Source of the DNA: Nannocystis sp.
GTDB lineage: Bacteria > Myxococcota_A > Polyangia > Nannocystales > Nannocystaceae
Direction: 5' to 3'
Assembly: GCA_016712315.1 (NCBI GenBank)
Contig: JADJRG010000021.1
Span: 1 to 64,000 of the forward strand
Length of the DNA stretch: 64,000 nucleotides
Both the position numbers and the translations under genes were made by a program. Under the pieces are notes generated by a model. That model did not search any database, was not told the origin of the DNA, and saw only the letters and a list, made by a program, of their open reading frames with translations. Shown piece after piece: positions 54,301 through 64,000 of the stretch (its first letter is position 1; every line of letters starts with the position of its first letter).

Positions 54301-57300
54301 AGGCGGCCATCTGCGCGCCGGTGGGCCAGGGATCTCCTCCCCTTAACTGGGGAGGCCCCATTGAAGCTTGGCGAGCTCGGCCAGTTCCAGAGGCGCCAGC
54401 TTGAGATCTCCTCCCCTTAACTGGGGAGGCCCCATTGAAGCGAGGAGCAGACGGAGGAGGAGCGCGCCGGCCTCGCCTTATCTCCTCCCCTTAACTGGGG
54501 AGGCCCCATTGAAGCGACGAGGGGTACCGGACGGCGGCTGATCGCCTCGCGCGCATCTCCTCCCCTTAACTGGGGAGGCCCCATTGAAGCGGCTCGCCAC
54601 GTGTCCGGGCCGATCGAGCCCGGCACGAGATCTCCTCCCCTTAACTGGGGAGGCCCCATTGAAGCGACCCTAGGCGGAGGTAGAAGAGCATGGCGACGAA
54701 GATCTCCTCCCCTTAACTGGGGAGGCCCCATTGAAGCCGCTGGTCGAGGAGGCAGAGGCGCGGGACATTCTCTCATCTCCTCCCCTTAACTGGGGAGGCC
54801 CCATTGAAGCGTCACCGCGATCCGCGGACGACACAGCGCTACGCCCACCATCTCCTCCCCTTAACTGGGGAGGCCCCATTGAAGCGCGCTCGAGGCTCGA
54901 CAAGCGAGGCCGGCGCGCCGCGGTGATCTCCTCCCCTTAACTGGGGAGGCCCCATTGAAGCCGGCATGTTCACGTGGAGGCGATTTTGCGGTCTGTAATC
55001 TCCTCCCCTTAACTGGGGAGGCCCCATTGAAGCCCCGCGCCAGTCGCGGTGAGAAGGCCGCGCGCGACGAGTATCTCCTCCCCTTAACTGGGGAGGCCCC
55101 ATTGAAGCACCGTCCCGGCTGGTACCTGTAGCACAATCGTATCCCATCTCCTCCCCTTAACTGGGGAGGCCCCATTGAAGCGAGGCGGCTTCTTGCCCGA
55201 CCGAAGTCGTGGCGACGGATCTCCTCCCCTTAACTGGGGAGGCCCCATTGAAGCGCCTTTGAGGTGAAGCACAACCTTCCAAGGCCGCCCCATCTCCTCC
55301 CCTTAACTGGGGAGGCCCCATTGAAGCGCTCACCTCGACAGCGGCACCTGCCTCACCAGTCAGCCATCTCCTCCCCTTAACTGGGGAGGCCCCATTGAAG
55401 CGATAGCCGAACCGGCCGTCCCGATCGCCACGGTCATACATCTCCTCCCCTTAACTGGGGAGGCCCCATTGAAGCCTCAGGCGCCTTGCCGATCGAGAGC
55501 AGTTCCCCGCCTGATCTCCTCCCCTTAACTGGGGAGGCCCCATTGAAGCCGACGCCGACGCCGACGAGCGCCGCCTCTGTGGTGAAATCTCCTCCCCTTA
55601 ACTGGGGAGGCCCCATTGAAGCGCGGGCCAGCTTCAGCCTTCTTTACTCCTCGCGCGCAATCTCCTCCCCTTAACTGGGGAGGCCCCATTGAAGCCCTGC
55701 CCGCGCAGTTTGCACGGGAGGCCCTCAAGGGCATCTCCTCCCCTTAACTGGGGAGGCCCCATTGAAGCGAGGCGGCCTTACGGGCGCTCGAGCGGTGGGG
55801 GGGCATCTCCTCCCCTTAACTGGGGAGGCCCCATTGAAGCGCCAGCGCCGCCAGCCGCTCCCGCACCTCGAGCGGCATCTCCTCCCCTTAACTGGGGAGG
55901 CCCCATTGAAGCGCCGCGCCGGCCCGAGGGGCGGTCGCCGCCGGGGCCGCATCTCCTCCCCTTAACTGGGGAGGCCCCATTGAAGCTCGACTGCCCCGAT
56001 GAGCTTTTGCACAAGCTAAAGCTGATCTCCTCCCCTTAACTGGGGAGGCCCCATTGAAGCCACCGGCCTGGAATCCGGGAGCGCCGCGCTCGAGTGCGTA
56101 TCTCCTCCCCTTAACTGGGGAGGCCCCATTGAAGCATCGGCGGCCCCAGCCGCGCCCGGATCACCCCCGGCAATCTCCTCCCCTTAACTGGGGAGGCCCC
56201 ATTGAAGCTATGGGGGGGTGTTAAGATGTTCATTCAAGGCCTTAGCATCTCCTCCCCTTAACTGGGGAGGCCCCATTGAAGCCGAATGATAGGGTCGGTG
56301 CTCATGGTGTTTCCTTTGATCTCCTCCCCTTAACTGGGGAGGCCCCATTGAAGCTACGACTCCGCCACGGCCGAGGTCGTGTTGCAGCGCATCTCCTCCC
56401 CTTAACTGGGGAGGCCCCATTGAAGCCTCGCGGAAGAGGCACTCCGTGCGGAGGTAGTCGATATCTCCTCCCCTTAACTGGGGAGGCCCCATTGAAGCGA
56501 CGACGAGCTCTACACGGCGGCCTCAGGTGAGTCGCTGATCTCCTCCCCTTAACTGGGGAGGCCCCATTGAAGCCGGAGCTGGCGCTCCTGCATCGGCGTG
56601 ATGAACGCGCATCTCCTCCCCTTAACTGGGGAGGCCCCATTGAAGCATGGACTCGGCCCACGCTTCCAAACCGGCCCGCGCAGCCTATCTCCTCCCCTTA
56701 ACTGGGGAGGCCCCATTGAAGCACTCGATCCTCCCGTCCACGAGGTCGCGGACCTCGGATCTCCTCCCCTTAACTGGGGAGGCCCCATTGAAGCGGCGCC
56801 TGCTGTCGGACGCCGGCTATCTCTTCGACATATCTCCTCCCCTTAACTGGGGAGGCCCCATTGAAGCCCGGCCGCCATCAGGGCGTGGCACCTCGCCAAC
56901 ACAGATCTCCTCCCCTTAACTGGGGAGGCCCCATTGAAGCGCAATACCAGAGGTTGTTCATCTCATTGATGCGAATCTCCTCCCCTTAACTGGGGAGGCC
57001 CCATTGAAGCCTGCGTCGCCTGCCGCCGCGAGCGTCGCTGTCTTCCATCTCCTCCCCTTAACTGGGGAGGCCCCATTGAAGCCTGGCACCTTTCGGGAGC
57101 GCAAGTACACGCTCCTCGTGCATCTCCTCCCCTTAACTGGGGAGGCCCCATTGAAGCGCTCGGGCGTCAGCGTGAGCGACGGACGGAGAACGCTCATGAT
57201 CTCCTCCCCTTAACTGGGGAGGCCCCATTGAAGCTTTTCATCCTGCCTCTCATCCTTCATCTGGACCACGACATCTCCTCCCCTTAACTGGGGAGGCCCC

Positions 57301-59427
57301 ATTGAAGCAGCTCGGCGCGGGCAGTGTCCAGCTCGGCGCGGGCCCTCATCTCCTCCCCTTAACTGGGGAGGCCCCATTGAAGCAGCCCGCAAGCCACGGC
57401 GCCGACCCACGGCGATCTATCTCCTCCCCTTAACTGGGGAGGCCCCATTGAAGCTTCCTCACCCGGTTGGCGTCCCGCTGTCCTACGAGGATCTCCTCCC
57501 CTTAACTGGGGAGGCCCCATTGAAGCGTCGACTCGCTCGCGTAGCCCTCGATCCACTTCGCGAGATCTCCTCCCCTTAACTGGGGAGGCCCCATTGAAGC
57601 ACGAGGCGCCCGTTCGCGAGCTTGTGCCGCGTGTTCATCTCCTCCCCTTAACTGGGGAGGCCCCATTGAAGCGACGAGCTGCCCGTCGGCGTCCCAATCC
57701 GCCGATCTCCTCCCCTTAACTGGGGAGGCCCCATTGAAGCGAAAGTCGCTGAACCGCAACGCGCCGGCTGTGTGGCGTGATCTCCTCCCCTTAACTGGGG
57801 AGGCCCCATTGAAGCGTGAAGCAGCTCGGCGCATGCCCTGATGGTGTCGAATCTCCTCCCCTTAACTGGGGAGGCCCCATTGAAGCACGTAGGAGACGCG
57901 CAGCCCGCCCCCCGTGACGCCGAATCTCCTCCCCTTAACTGGGGAGGCCCCATTGAAGCGCGAGCAGAACAGCGGGAAGACCTATCAGGCCGACCATCTC
58001 CTCCCCTTAACTGGGGAGGCCCCATTGAAGCCGCGCGTCACTGCGACGGCGACGCCTCGCGCTCTGCCGACGATCTCCTCCCCTTAACTGGGGAGGCCCC
58101 ATTGAAGCGTGGCGCAGGCCGAGACGGCGCACGAGCGCGATGAGCCGGGATCTCCTCCCCTTAACTGGGGAGGCCCCATTGAAGCGTGCGCCGCGACCTC
58201 GGCTCGTGCCCGGCGACCGACATCTCCTCCCCTTAACTGGGGAGGCCCCATTGAAGCTGTCGCCTTCGCCGCCGCGATTTGTCGCCGACGCCGACTATCT
58301 CCTCCCCTTAACTGGGGAGGCCCCATTGAAGCGTCGTCAATCCTGCCTCCTAGGCCGCCCTCGCGGCCGATCTCCTCCCCTTAACTGGGGAGGCCCCATT
58401 GAAGCGAGCAGCCTTTCGATCGCGTCGAGGTGTCCTATCAGGATCTCCTCCCCTTAACTGGGGAGGCCCCATTGAAGCCTCGACACAGCCAAGGTCTCTG
58501 CCCTCGGTGACTCTGATCTCCTCCCCTTAACTGGGGAGGCCCCATTGAAGCTGGGACATGAACGGATGGAGCATAGATTCCTAGTCTTCATCTCCTCCCC
58601 TTAACTGGGGAGGCCCCATTGAAGCAGCCATCCTCGAACAGCGTTCAACCTTTGTTTTCCGTATCTCCTCCCCTTAACTGGGGAGGCCCCATTGAAGCAT
58701 GAGGCGACCGCCGACGAGATCGATCGAGGTCTCGCATCTCCTCCCCTTAACTGGGGAGGCCCCATTGAAGCGATAATTGCGGTTTTCATGACTGCTCCTT
58801 TAAGCGCGCATCTCCTCCCCTTAACTGGGGAGGCCCCATTGAAGCTTTTTGGGCGGCCGCCGCCTGGGTGTTCGTAGTGAGCATCTCCTCCCCTTAACTG
58901 GGGAGGCCCCATTGAAGCTCGCGCTGAGGCATGGGCTTGCCCCCACGGTCTCATCTCCTCCCCTTAACCGGGGAGGCCCCATTGAAGCGGCGGAAGGAGG
59001 ACGTTGAGCCGGCCCGCGATGTCCGGATCTCCTCCCCTTAACCGGGGAGGCCCCATTGAAGCCCACACGTGGCGCAGGTCCGCGACCGTCCTACACCTGC
59101 ATCTCCTCCCCTTAACCGGGGAGGCCCCATTGAAGCATCATGCTCGCATCGCAGCGCCAGCAAATACTAAGGGATCTCCTCCCCTTAACCGGGGAGGCCC
59201 CATTGAAGCCGAATCATGGACACCAGAGCAAGAGATCGTGAGAGAATCTCCTCCCCTTAACCGGGGAGGCCCCATTGAAGCGGCGAGCAGACCAGCCAGC
59301 TCGGCCTCTTGGCCCTCGATCTCCTCCCCTTAACCGGGGAGGCCCCATTGAAGCCCGACGCCGCTCGCGATGGACTTCGCGGGGCCGCGGGATCTCCTCC
59401 CCTTAACCGGGGAGGCCCCATTGAAGC
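51333..59427 (+). CRISPR. CRISPR array, leader-side part: 111 repeats of 36 nt
   Basis: Repeats begin ATCTCCTCC and end CCATTGAAGC. The centre is CCTCCCC-TTAACT-GGGGAGG, a 7-bp hairpin. By hand count 104 repeats (51333 to 58918) carry T at position 17. The next seven, from 58953, carry C. Spacers are 32-41 nt, mostly 36-39. The array follows the cmr operon on the same strand. crRNA processing would need a Cas6 encoded elsewhere. Confidence 0.97.
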
Positions 59428-59523
59428 CCGCCGCGCCCGCTGCGACCCCCCTCTCTGCCAGACTCAGCCCGGACACATGCAACCAATAATTTACGAAGCA
59501 GGGCGAGATGAAGAATGTAAGCA

Positions 59524-59742
59524 ATGAGCAGCAACGATCATGACAGTGGAGCAGCAAACAGCTGGGGGTCTGGATACGGAAAGATCCGGCGCACCGGGAT
59601 CGTGGAGATCCCCTGGGATCCGCGGTCCTTGGTCATCATTGGTAGCCCTGATCTCGAGGTGGGAGTCGTGCGCGATCGGATGTACACGGTCATCAAGCTG
59701 CACGTGCCGAGCGGGCGCGGTGGCGAAGGGGAGAGCCGATGA
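59524..59742 (+). CDS. Small unrecognised protein within the insertion (72 aa)
   Basis: Starts at ATG 59524 and overlaps the transposase start by 4 bp (59739-59742). The peptide contains GIVEIPWDPRSLVIIG and YTVIKLHVPSGRGG, which looks like a small folded beta protein. It may be an IS passenger or regulator, or part of the interrupted locus. Confidence 0.4.
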   Translation: MSSNDHDSGAANSWGSGYGKIRRTGIVEIPWDPRSLVIIGSPDLEVGVVRDRMYTVIKLHVPSGRGGEGESR

Positions 59743-60530
59743 GACCGGCCGCAACGATCCCAGATCCCGAGCACACCAAGACGTCGGCGCGACCGCGCTA
59801 CACCGCGGCCTTCAAGCGCAAGGTGCTCACGGAAGTCGAGCAGCTCCAGGCGGGCGAGATCGGCGCGTACCTGCGCAAGATGGGGCTGTACAGCGGCACG
59901 CTTAGCCGCTGGAGATGGGAGCGCGATTCCGCTACGATGCAGTCGTTGGCACCTCGCAAGCGCGGACCCAAGCCCAAGCAGAGCGCCGAGCAGGTCGAGC
60001 TCACGCGTCTTCAGCGGAAGATCGACGCGCTCGAGCAAAAACTCGTCGTCGCTCACGAGATCATCGAGGTTCAAAAAAAAATCTCCGAGATCTTCAAGGG
60101 GCTCTCCCCGCAGACGCCCGACGAGCCGCCCGGAGACCGGCTGATCAGCGAGGCCGAAGCGCTCGCCCCACGCACAGGCCTCACGGCGGCCTGTGAGGCG
60201 CTCGGGGTCCGGCGCTCGCGGGCGTACGAGCTCCGCAACCCGCAGGCGCCTGAGCCGCGCCAGAGGCCTCTGGCGCGGCCCAGGCGTGGGCTCTCGGAGG
60301 AGGAGCGCGCGGACGTGTTCGCCCTCCTCCACAGCGACCGCTTCATCGATCAGGCGCCAGCGCCGGTCGTGACGACCCTCCTTGAGGAGGGGCGCTACGT
60401 GTGCAGTGAGCGAACCATGTACCGGATCCTCGCCGCCGCGGGCCAGCTCAAACCGCGCCGTCAAGCCAGCGAGGTGGCGATCTCGCCCGACTCCTCAGCT
60501 CCGCGGCGTCATTACCTCGGCGATGGCGGC
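59739..60530 (+). pseudogene. IS3-family transposase fragment (OrfA plus N-terminal OrfB)
   Basis: The N-terminal half matches IS3 OrfA: YTAAFKRKVLTEVEQL, GAYLRKMGLYSGTLSRWR and LAPRKRGPKPK, then a leucine-zipper region. The second half begins OrfB (TGLTAACEALGVRRSRAYEL, DVFALLHSDRFIDQAPA, YVCSERTMYRIL). It breaks off soon after RRQAS, where the WSWDITK-type start of the DDE integrase core should be. The frame then runs into a CRISPR repeat. It cannot encode an active transposase. Confidence 0.8.
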
Positions 60531-61971
60531 ATCTCCTCCCCTTAACCGGGGAGGCCCCATTGAAGCTAGCTGCTGGGCGGCCTTTGTGCCCGCCGCCTCT
60601 GCGAATCTCCTCCCCTTAACCGGGGAGGCCCCATTGAAGCCTCGGCCCAAACGTGTATCTAAACCTCCCTGCCGCCGCATCTCCTCCCCTTAACCGGGGA
60701 GGCCCCATTGAAGCGGGCGCGTGGTGTCGACGCGCAGCGCCTACGCCGACATCTCCTCCCCTTAACCGGGGAGGCCCCATTGAAGCCTGGTAATCGGCGA
60801 GGCGATCGACGGGCAGGGCCAGCGATCTCCTCCCCTTAACCGGGGAGGCCCCATTGAAGCGCGATCCACAAAGCCGCGGGCAGCAGTAGATCGAGCGATC
60901 TCCTCCCCTTAACCGGGGAGGCCCCATTGAAGCGCACGGCGCGATCGTGCCGGCGTTCGGCTCGCAGTTGATATCTCCTCCCCTTAACCGGGGAGGCCCC
61001 ATTGAAGCATCGCCGACTCGTGCCACCAGCGACGCGGACGCGTAGTATCTCCTCCCCTTAACCGGGGAGGCCCCATTGAAGCCGATCCAGGCGCCCGCGG
61101 CCCGCGTGATCACCTTGCAGATCTCCTCCCCTTAACCGGGGAGGCCCCATTGAAGCTTAAATCCGCTGAGGTGACAAGGTTGTGCACATGGGATCTCCTC
61201 CCCTTAACCGGGGAGGCCCCATTGAAGCACCATGCCGCGGACCTTGGAGGCGAGCGCGGAGCTTCCATCTCCTCCCCTTAACCGGGGAGGCCCCATTGAA
61301 GCATGAGTCGCAAGCCTTGACGAGCGCGGCGCTCTGCGGCAGCATCTCCTCTCCCTTAACCGGGGAGGCCCCATTGAAGCCTCCGCGGTGAGGTCGCCAG
61401 CGACGCTATCCCAGAATCTCCTCCCCTTAACCGGGGAGGCCCCATTGAAGCCACTCGGGAGGCGGGACGCGCTCCTCAGGGTCGCACGCATCTCCTCCCC
61501 TTAACCGGGGAGGCCCCATTGAAGCCCTGCTTGTCGCGCGGGACATGCGGACCTGCCCCGACTATCTCCTCCCCTTAACCGGGGAGGCCCCATTGAAGCC
61601 TTGGTACTTTGCGCGGTGGCATGGCATGACGCCAGAGATCTCCTCCCCTTAACCGGGGAGGCCCCATTGAAGCGCGGCCTTGGCGGAAGGGCCTGAACCG
61701 AGGTTCCGCCATCTCCTCCCCTTAACCGGGGAGGCCCCATTGAAGCGACGAGATGGGGCTCGGCAAGACCCCGCAAGCGCTCGCGGATCTCCTCCCCTTA
61801 ACCGGGGAGGCCCCATTGAAGCCGCTCCTTGAGTTTGCCGAGCTCCGCCCGAAGCACATCCATCTCCTCCCCTTAACCGGGGAGGCCCCATTGAAGCGTG
61901 CACACGATGGGTTGGCCGCCGCGCCGAGGTCCGTCATCTCCTCCCCTTAACCGGGGAGGCCCCATTGAAGC
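60531..61971 (+). CRISPR. CRISPR array, distal part: 20 repeats
   Basis: All repeats have C at position 17. The copy at 61344-61380 is 37 nt, reading CTCCTCTCCC instead of CTCCTCCCC. The array ends at 61971 with a repeat still intact. Spacers are 35-41 nt. This is the presumed oldest, leader-distal end. Confidence 0.97.
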
Positions 61972-62372
61972 AGCTCGTAGCGCGGGACAGCCGGGCGCCC
62001 CAACGGTGTCCGGCCGATCCAGCCGCCTTCGCCAGTTTCTGGCCGAAGTGCCGTCGGTCTCCTGCTCGATCAGTATGAGACCATCCAGAATTTTCATGAG
62101 GTGATCGCCCGCGGCGCCGACGACCGCTGGATCGGCGCCTAGCCCCGCACACCCCACCCTGTTCTCGAATTTGCCGCCCTCGGGCCGGGGGTTCCCTCCG
62201 CGCTTCGTCCGTGATCTCTGAGGTCCAAACCCCAGCCTCAGCTTGACCAGAATGGTGGTGGTTCTACGGGTTCAGATCGACCCGACACACCATCGTGGTC
62301 GACGGCGATCACCCGCCTGGAGGGCCGCGGCCGCCGCGCGGAGGCCGGCGGCCGCTGAGCGCCGCGGCCCGC
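61972..62372. other. Region downstream of the array
   Basis: No supported gene. A minus-strand open frame (about 62157 to 61972) contains AGDHLMKILDGLILIEQETD, which looks more protein-like than chance, but it runs on into the CRISPR repeats and may be the remnant of a gene cut by array growth. A hairpin, CTGAGCG/CGCTCAG (62355-62376), overlaps the next gene's stop codon. Confidence 0.35.
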
Positions 62373-63025
62373 TCAGGGCGCGAGGATCCGCCCGGGCGCG
62401 CCGTTCATCCCCTGCTCGGTGTGGCAGGAGTTGCAGTCGCCGCTCATCTGCGGGGTCGCCATCACCCGCTCCTTGCCGGCCTGGGTGACCTTGGCCTTGA
62501 TCGGGAACATCAGCGGCCCGAACTCGACCTGGTCGTACATGAAGTTGCCGGCGCTGTTGACCGCGAGGGTCACGACCTTGGCGTCCGCGGTGGTGATCTC
62601 GACGCTTATCACGCCGCCGTCGCCGTTGACGCCGTTGCAGTCGTCGGGCTCGTGGGCGCCCGAGTAGACGGTGCCGGCGATCGCGAAGAGGTTGACCACG
62701 TCCTCGCCGATCTGGGTCGCGTGGCAGCTGAGGCAGGCCTTGCCCGGGTGCATGAGCGGCGACTCGAGATCGCCCTGCGTCCAGATCATCCCGCTCATGC
62801 AGGCCGCGGCGCCGGTGTCGGTCCCCGAGCCGCTCGCCGAGCCCGAGCCGGTCCCCGCCGTCGTGTCAGTCCCGGCGCTCGCGCCCGTGGTCTCGGTGTC
62901 GGCCGCCGAGGTCGAAGACCCCGACATGCCGTCACTCGCACTGCCCACTGAGTCGCCGGCGCAAGCGCCCCCGAGCGCGACCACCCCCCCCCCCCCCCAA
63001 ATACCCGCAAGAACACTGTCTTCAT
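62373..63025 (-). CDS. Diheme c-type cytochrome-like lipoprotein with a 15-G tract
   Basis: ATG 63025 opens MKTVFLRVFGG, then a 15-G run (62984-62998), then VVALGGAC, a lipobox. As given the run is out of frame; 13 or 16 Gs would restore it. A Ser/Thr/Gly/Asp linker follows. The domain has two CxxCH heme sites (CLSCHATQ and CNSCHTEQ) near its two ends with a beta region between (VISVEITTADAKVVTLAV). An outer, electron-transfer or redox-sensing role is likely. Confidence 0.65.
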
Positions 63026-63089
63026 GCCACTGAACATAGGCCCTCGATTCTTCAGAGACACCATGGAGAATTTCCCCAGCGACCGCCGC

Positions 63090-63762
63090 TCACGGCGCCG
63101 CGCACGCCCCATTGACGCTCGACACGTACGTGTCGAGGTGCGCCTGCCAGCCCTCGCCGGCGAGGAGGGGCGTGGACGCCGATGATGAAGGTCACGTCCT
63201 TCGGGATCTTCGCCTGCGCGAACGCGGCGATGTCGGTGGTCGCGTTGCCGTAGGCGCCGTCGAAGACCAGCCCCTCGGCCTGCATGTCGGCGAGCGCCCC
63301 CGCCTTGTACGCGATCGCCGTGTCACCCGAGACCAGCGTCTTCGAGAGGATGATCCGTGAGCTCGCAGGATCGAGCGGGAAGCCGTGCTCCTCCAGCCAG
63401 CGCCGGGTCGCGTCGGTCGAGCGCTCGCCGGTGCCGCCGAGCACCCAGGTCTGGGAGCGCGCGGTGAGGTAGATGATCTGGTAGCCGCGGTCGGCGTAGG
63501 CGCTGACCATCTCCGAGGCCGCCGCGCGCTCGACCGGATCGTAGGTCCCGTCGGCCTTCTGCATCTCCCACTCGGCGTCGCTGATCGTCAGGGTCTCGTC
63601 GATGTCGAAGACGATCGCCTCCAGGCACTGCGACCCGCCGGTGTCGCCAGCGGTGGCCCCGCCGCCGCCGCTGCAGGCCGCGCCGACCAGCGACGCCACC
63701 AACCCCGCGACCATCCCGCCGAGCCAGCGCCGGGAGAACCTCAAACCGGCGCCGCGGGTCAT
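63090..63762 (-). CDS. HAD-superfamily acid-phosphatase-like lipoprotein, one indel (~224 aa)
   Basis: A signal peptide (WLGGMVAGLVASLVGAAC) with lipobox is followed by IVFDIDETLTISDAEW, the HAD nucleophile motif DxDxT. QIIYLTARSQTW gives motif II, SKTLVSGDTAIAYKA the Lys region, and LVFDGAYGNATTDIAAF the final acidic motif. It resembles the class of secreted HAD/LNS2-like phosphatases. A one-base shift near 63170 restores a natural end (WQAHLDTYVSSVNGACAAP) with TGA at 63090-63092. Confidence 0.7.
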
Positions 63763-63892
63763 CACCCCCCTGACCTCTCGTCATGGCTCCCAAGCTAGCG
63801 ACGGGGGCGCCGGCCGCCCACGCAAACCCGTCGGGCGCGCGGGGACCAAGATCGCATTTCTTGCGCCGATCGATGAGCGCAGAAGCGCGCGG

Positions 63893-64000
63893 CTAATCGA
63901 TGATCAGCTCGACCTGATCCCAGATCTTCCGCAGGGTCGCGAGGGTCCGCCCCTGCCAGGGCTTGGCGGCGCTGCCGAGGATGGTCACCCGCGTCTGCTT
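63893..64000 (-). CDS. C-terminal end of an unrecognised gene, partial
   Basis: Only the last ~35 codons are inside the window (TILGSAAKPWQGRTLATLRK then IWDQVELIID), ending at TAG 63893-63895. Codon usage looks coding. No family can be assigned from this piece. Confidence 0.4.
   Translation of the reverse strand, partial: KQTRVTILGSAAKPWQGRTLATLRKIWDQVELIID

Larger units (their letters stand above)
59428..60530 (+). mobile_element. Truncated IS3-family element inside the array
   Basis: A 1103-bp non-repeat segment separates the repeats ending at 59427 and beginning at 60531. It encodes a small protein and a transposase that keeps its OrfA and HTH_21 parts but lacks the DDE core. One or two residual spacers probably flank the insert (roughly 36 bp at each end). 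I could not identify terminal inverted repeats or a target duplication. Confidence 0.75.

Noticed and set aside
59428..60530. Active insertion sequence
   Set aside because: The transposase ends before the DDE integrase core, and no paired terminal inverted repeats were found.
61747..61786. Self-targeting spacer against the window's own helicase
   Set aside because: The helicase at 17555-23465 reads FDVGVGKTYTALAV at motif I, which differs from the spacer's DEMGLGKTPQALA at both protein and DNA level.
51458..61950. Dozens of open frames of 60-165 codons across the array on both strands
   Set aside because: They are the repeat unit translated in its open frames (LLPLTGEAPLK, SPPLNWGGPIEA, ASMGPPQLRGGD types) joined by spacer codons. 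They have no independent starts or conservation.
62200..62300. Possible tRNA near a GGTTC-A-GATC-like stretch
   Set aside because: No cloverleaf could be folded around it, and no anticodon arm or CCA-proximal stem was seen.

Overview
The window reads as a high-GC genome of a myxobacterium, most likely of the Nannocystineae type. I infer this from composition, from lipoproteins with long Ser/Thr/Gly/Asp linkers after the lipobox, from a Hanks-type Ser/Thr kinase, and from a large type III CRISPR locus. No taxonomic marker gene is present. Many genes are broken by single-base indels, usually in G/C runs, while their protein motifs stay intact on both sides. I therefore describe interrupted genes as reconstructed units and say where the frame jumps.

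Layout. (1) 1-2239, minus strand: a conflict-type protein with an effector-associated domain (EAD1), a calcineurin-like phosphoesterase and a P-loop NTPase, running off the left edge. (2) 2435-33058, minus strand: about 29 genes in one direction, almost all joined by 4-bp ATGA overlaps or gaps of a few bases. They encode two probable virion-type beta-rich proteins, a lytic transglycosylase, an M23 peptidase, a ClpP/SDH-like serine protease, many single-pass membrane proteins, a Cys-rich lipoprotein, a giant N6-methyltransferase/SNF2 helicase, ParA, a Mom/XF1762-like acyltransferase, and a family of tandem paralogues I do not recognise. No terminase, portal, tail or integrase gene was seen. Upstream of the operon, 22-bp iteron-like repeats separate it from a divergent gene (33470-35059). 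A further plus-strand gene (35188-35799) is a paralogue of one inside the operon. I read 2.4-35.8 kb as a mobile replicon, possibly a tailless membrane virus or phage-plasmid.

(3) 35.8-42.9 kb: host-type genes, namely a duplicated scar, a degenerate VWA-like lipoprotein, a large secreted lipoprotein, a membrane protein coupled to a Ser/Thr kinase, and a Lys/Ala-rich DNA-binding protein. (4) 43144-50590: a type III-B CRISPR operon, DUF6602 nuclease-like gene-cmr1-cas10(cmr2)-cmr3-cmr4-cmr5-cmr6. Cas10 keeps GGDD but has no HD domain. No cas1, cas2, cas6 or CARF gene is visible. (5) 50591-51332: short palindromic repeats and a leader. (6) 51333-61971: a giant CRISPR array, 131 repeats by hand count, with 104 leader-side repeats of one type and 27 distal repeats carrying one base change. 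A truncated IS3-family element interrupts the distal block. Several spacers, read in reverse complement, encode protein motifs or ribosome-binding sites with start codons, as expected for crRNAs antisense to mRNA. (7) 62.3-64 kb: a diheme lipoprotein with a 15-G tract, a HAD-type acid phosphatase and the end of a further gene.
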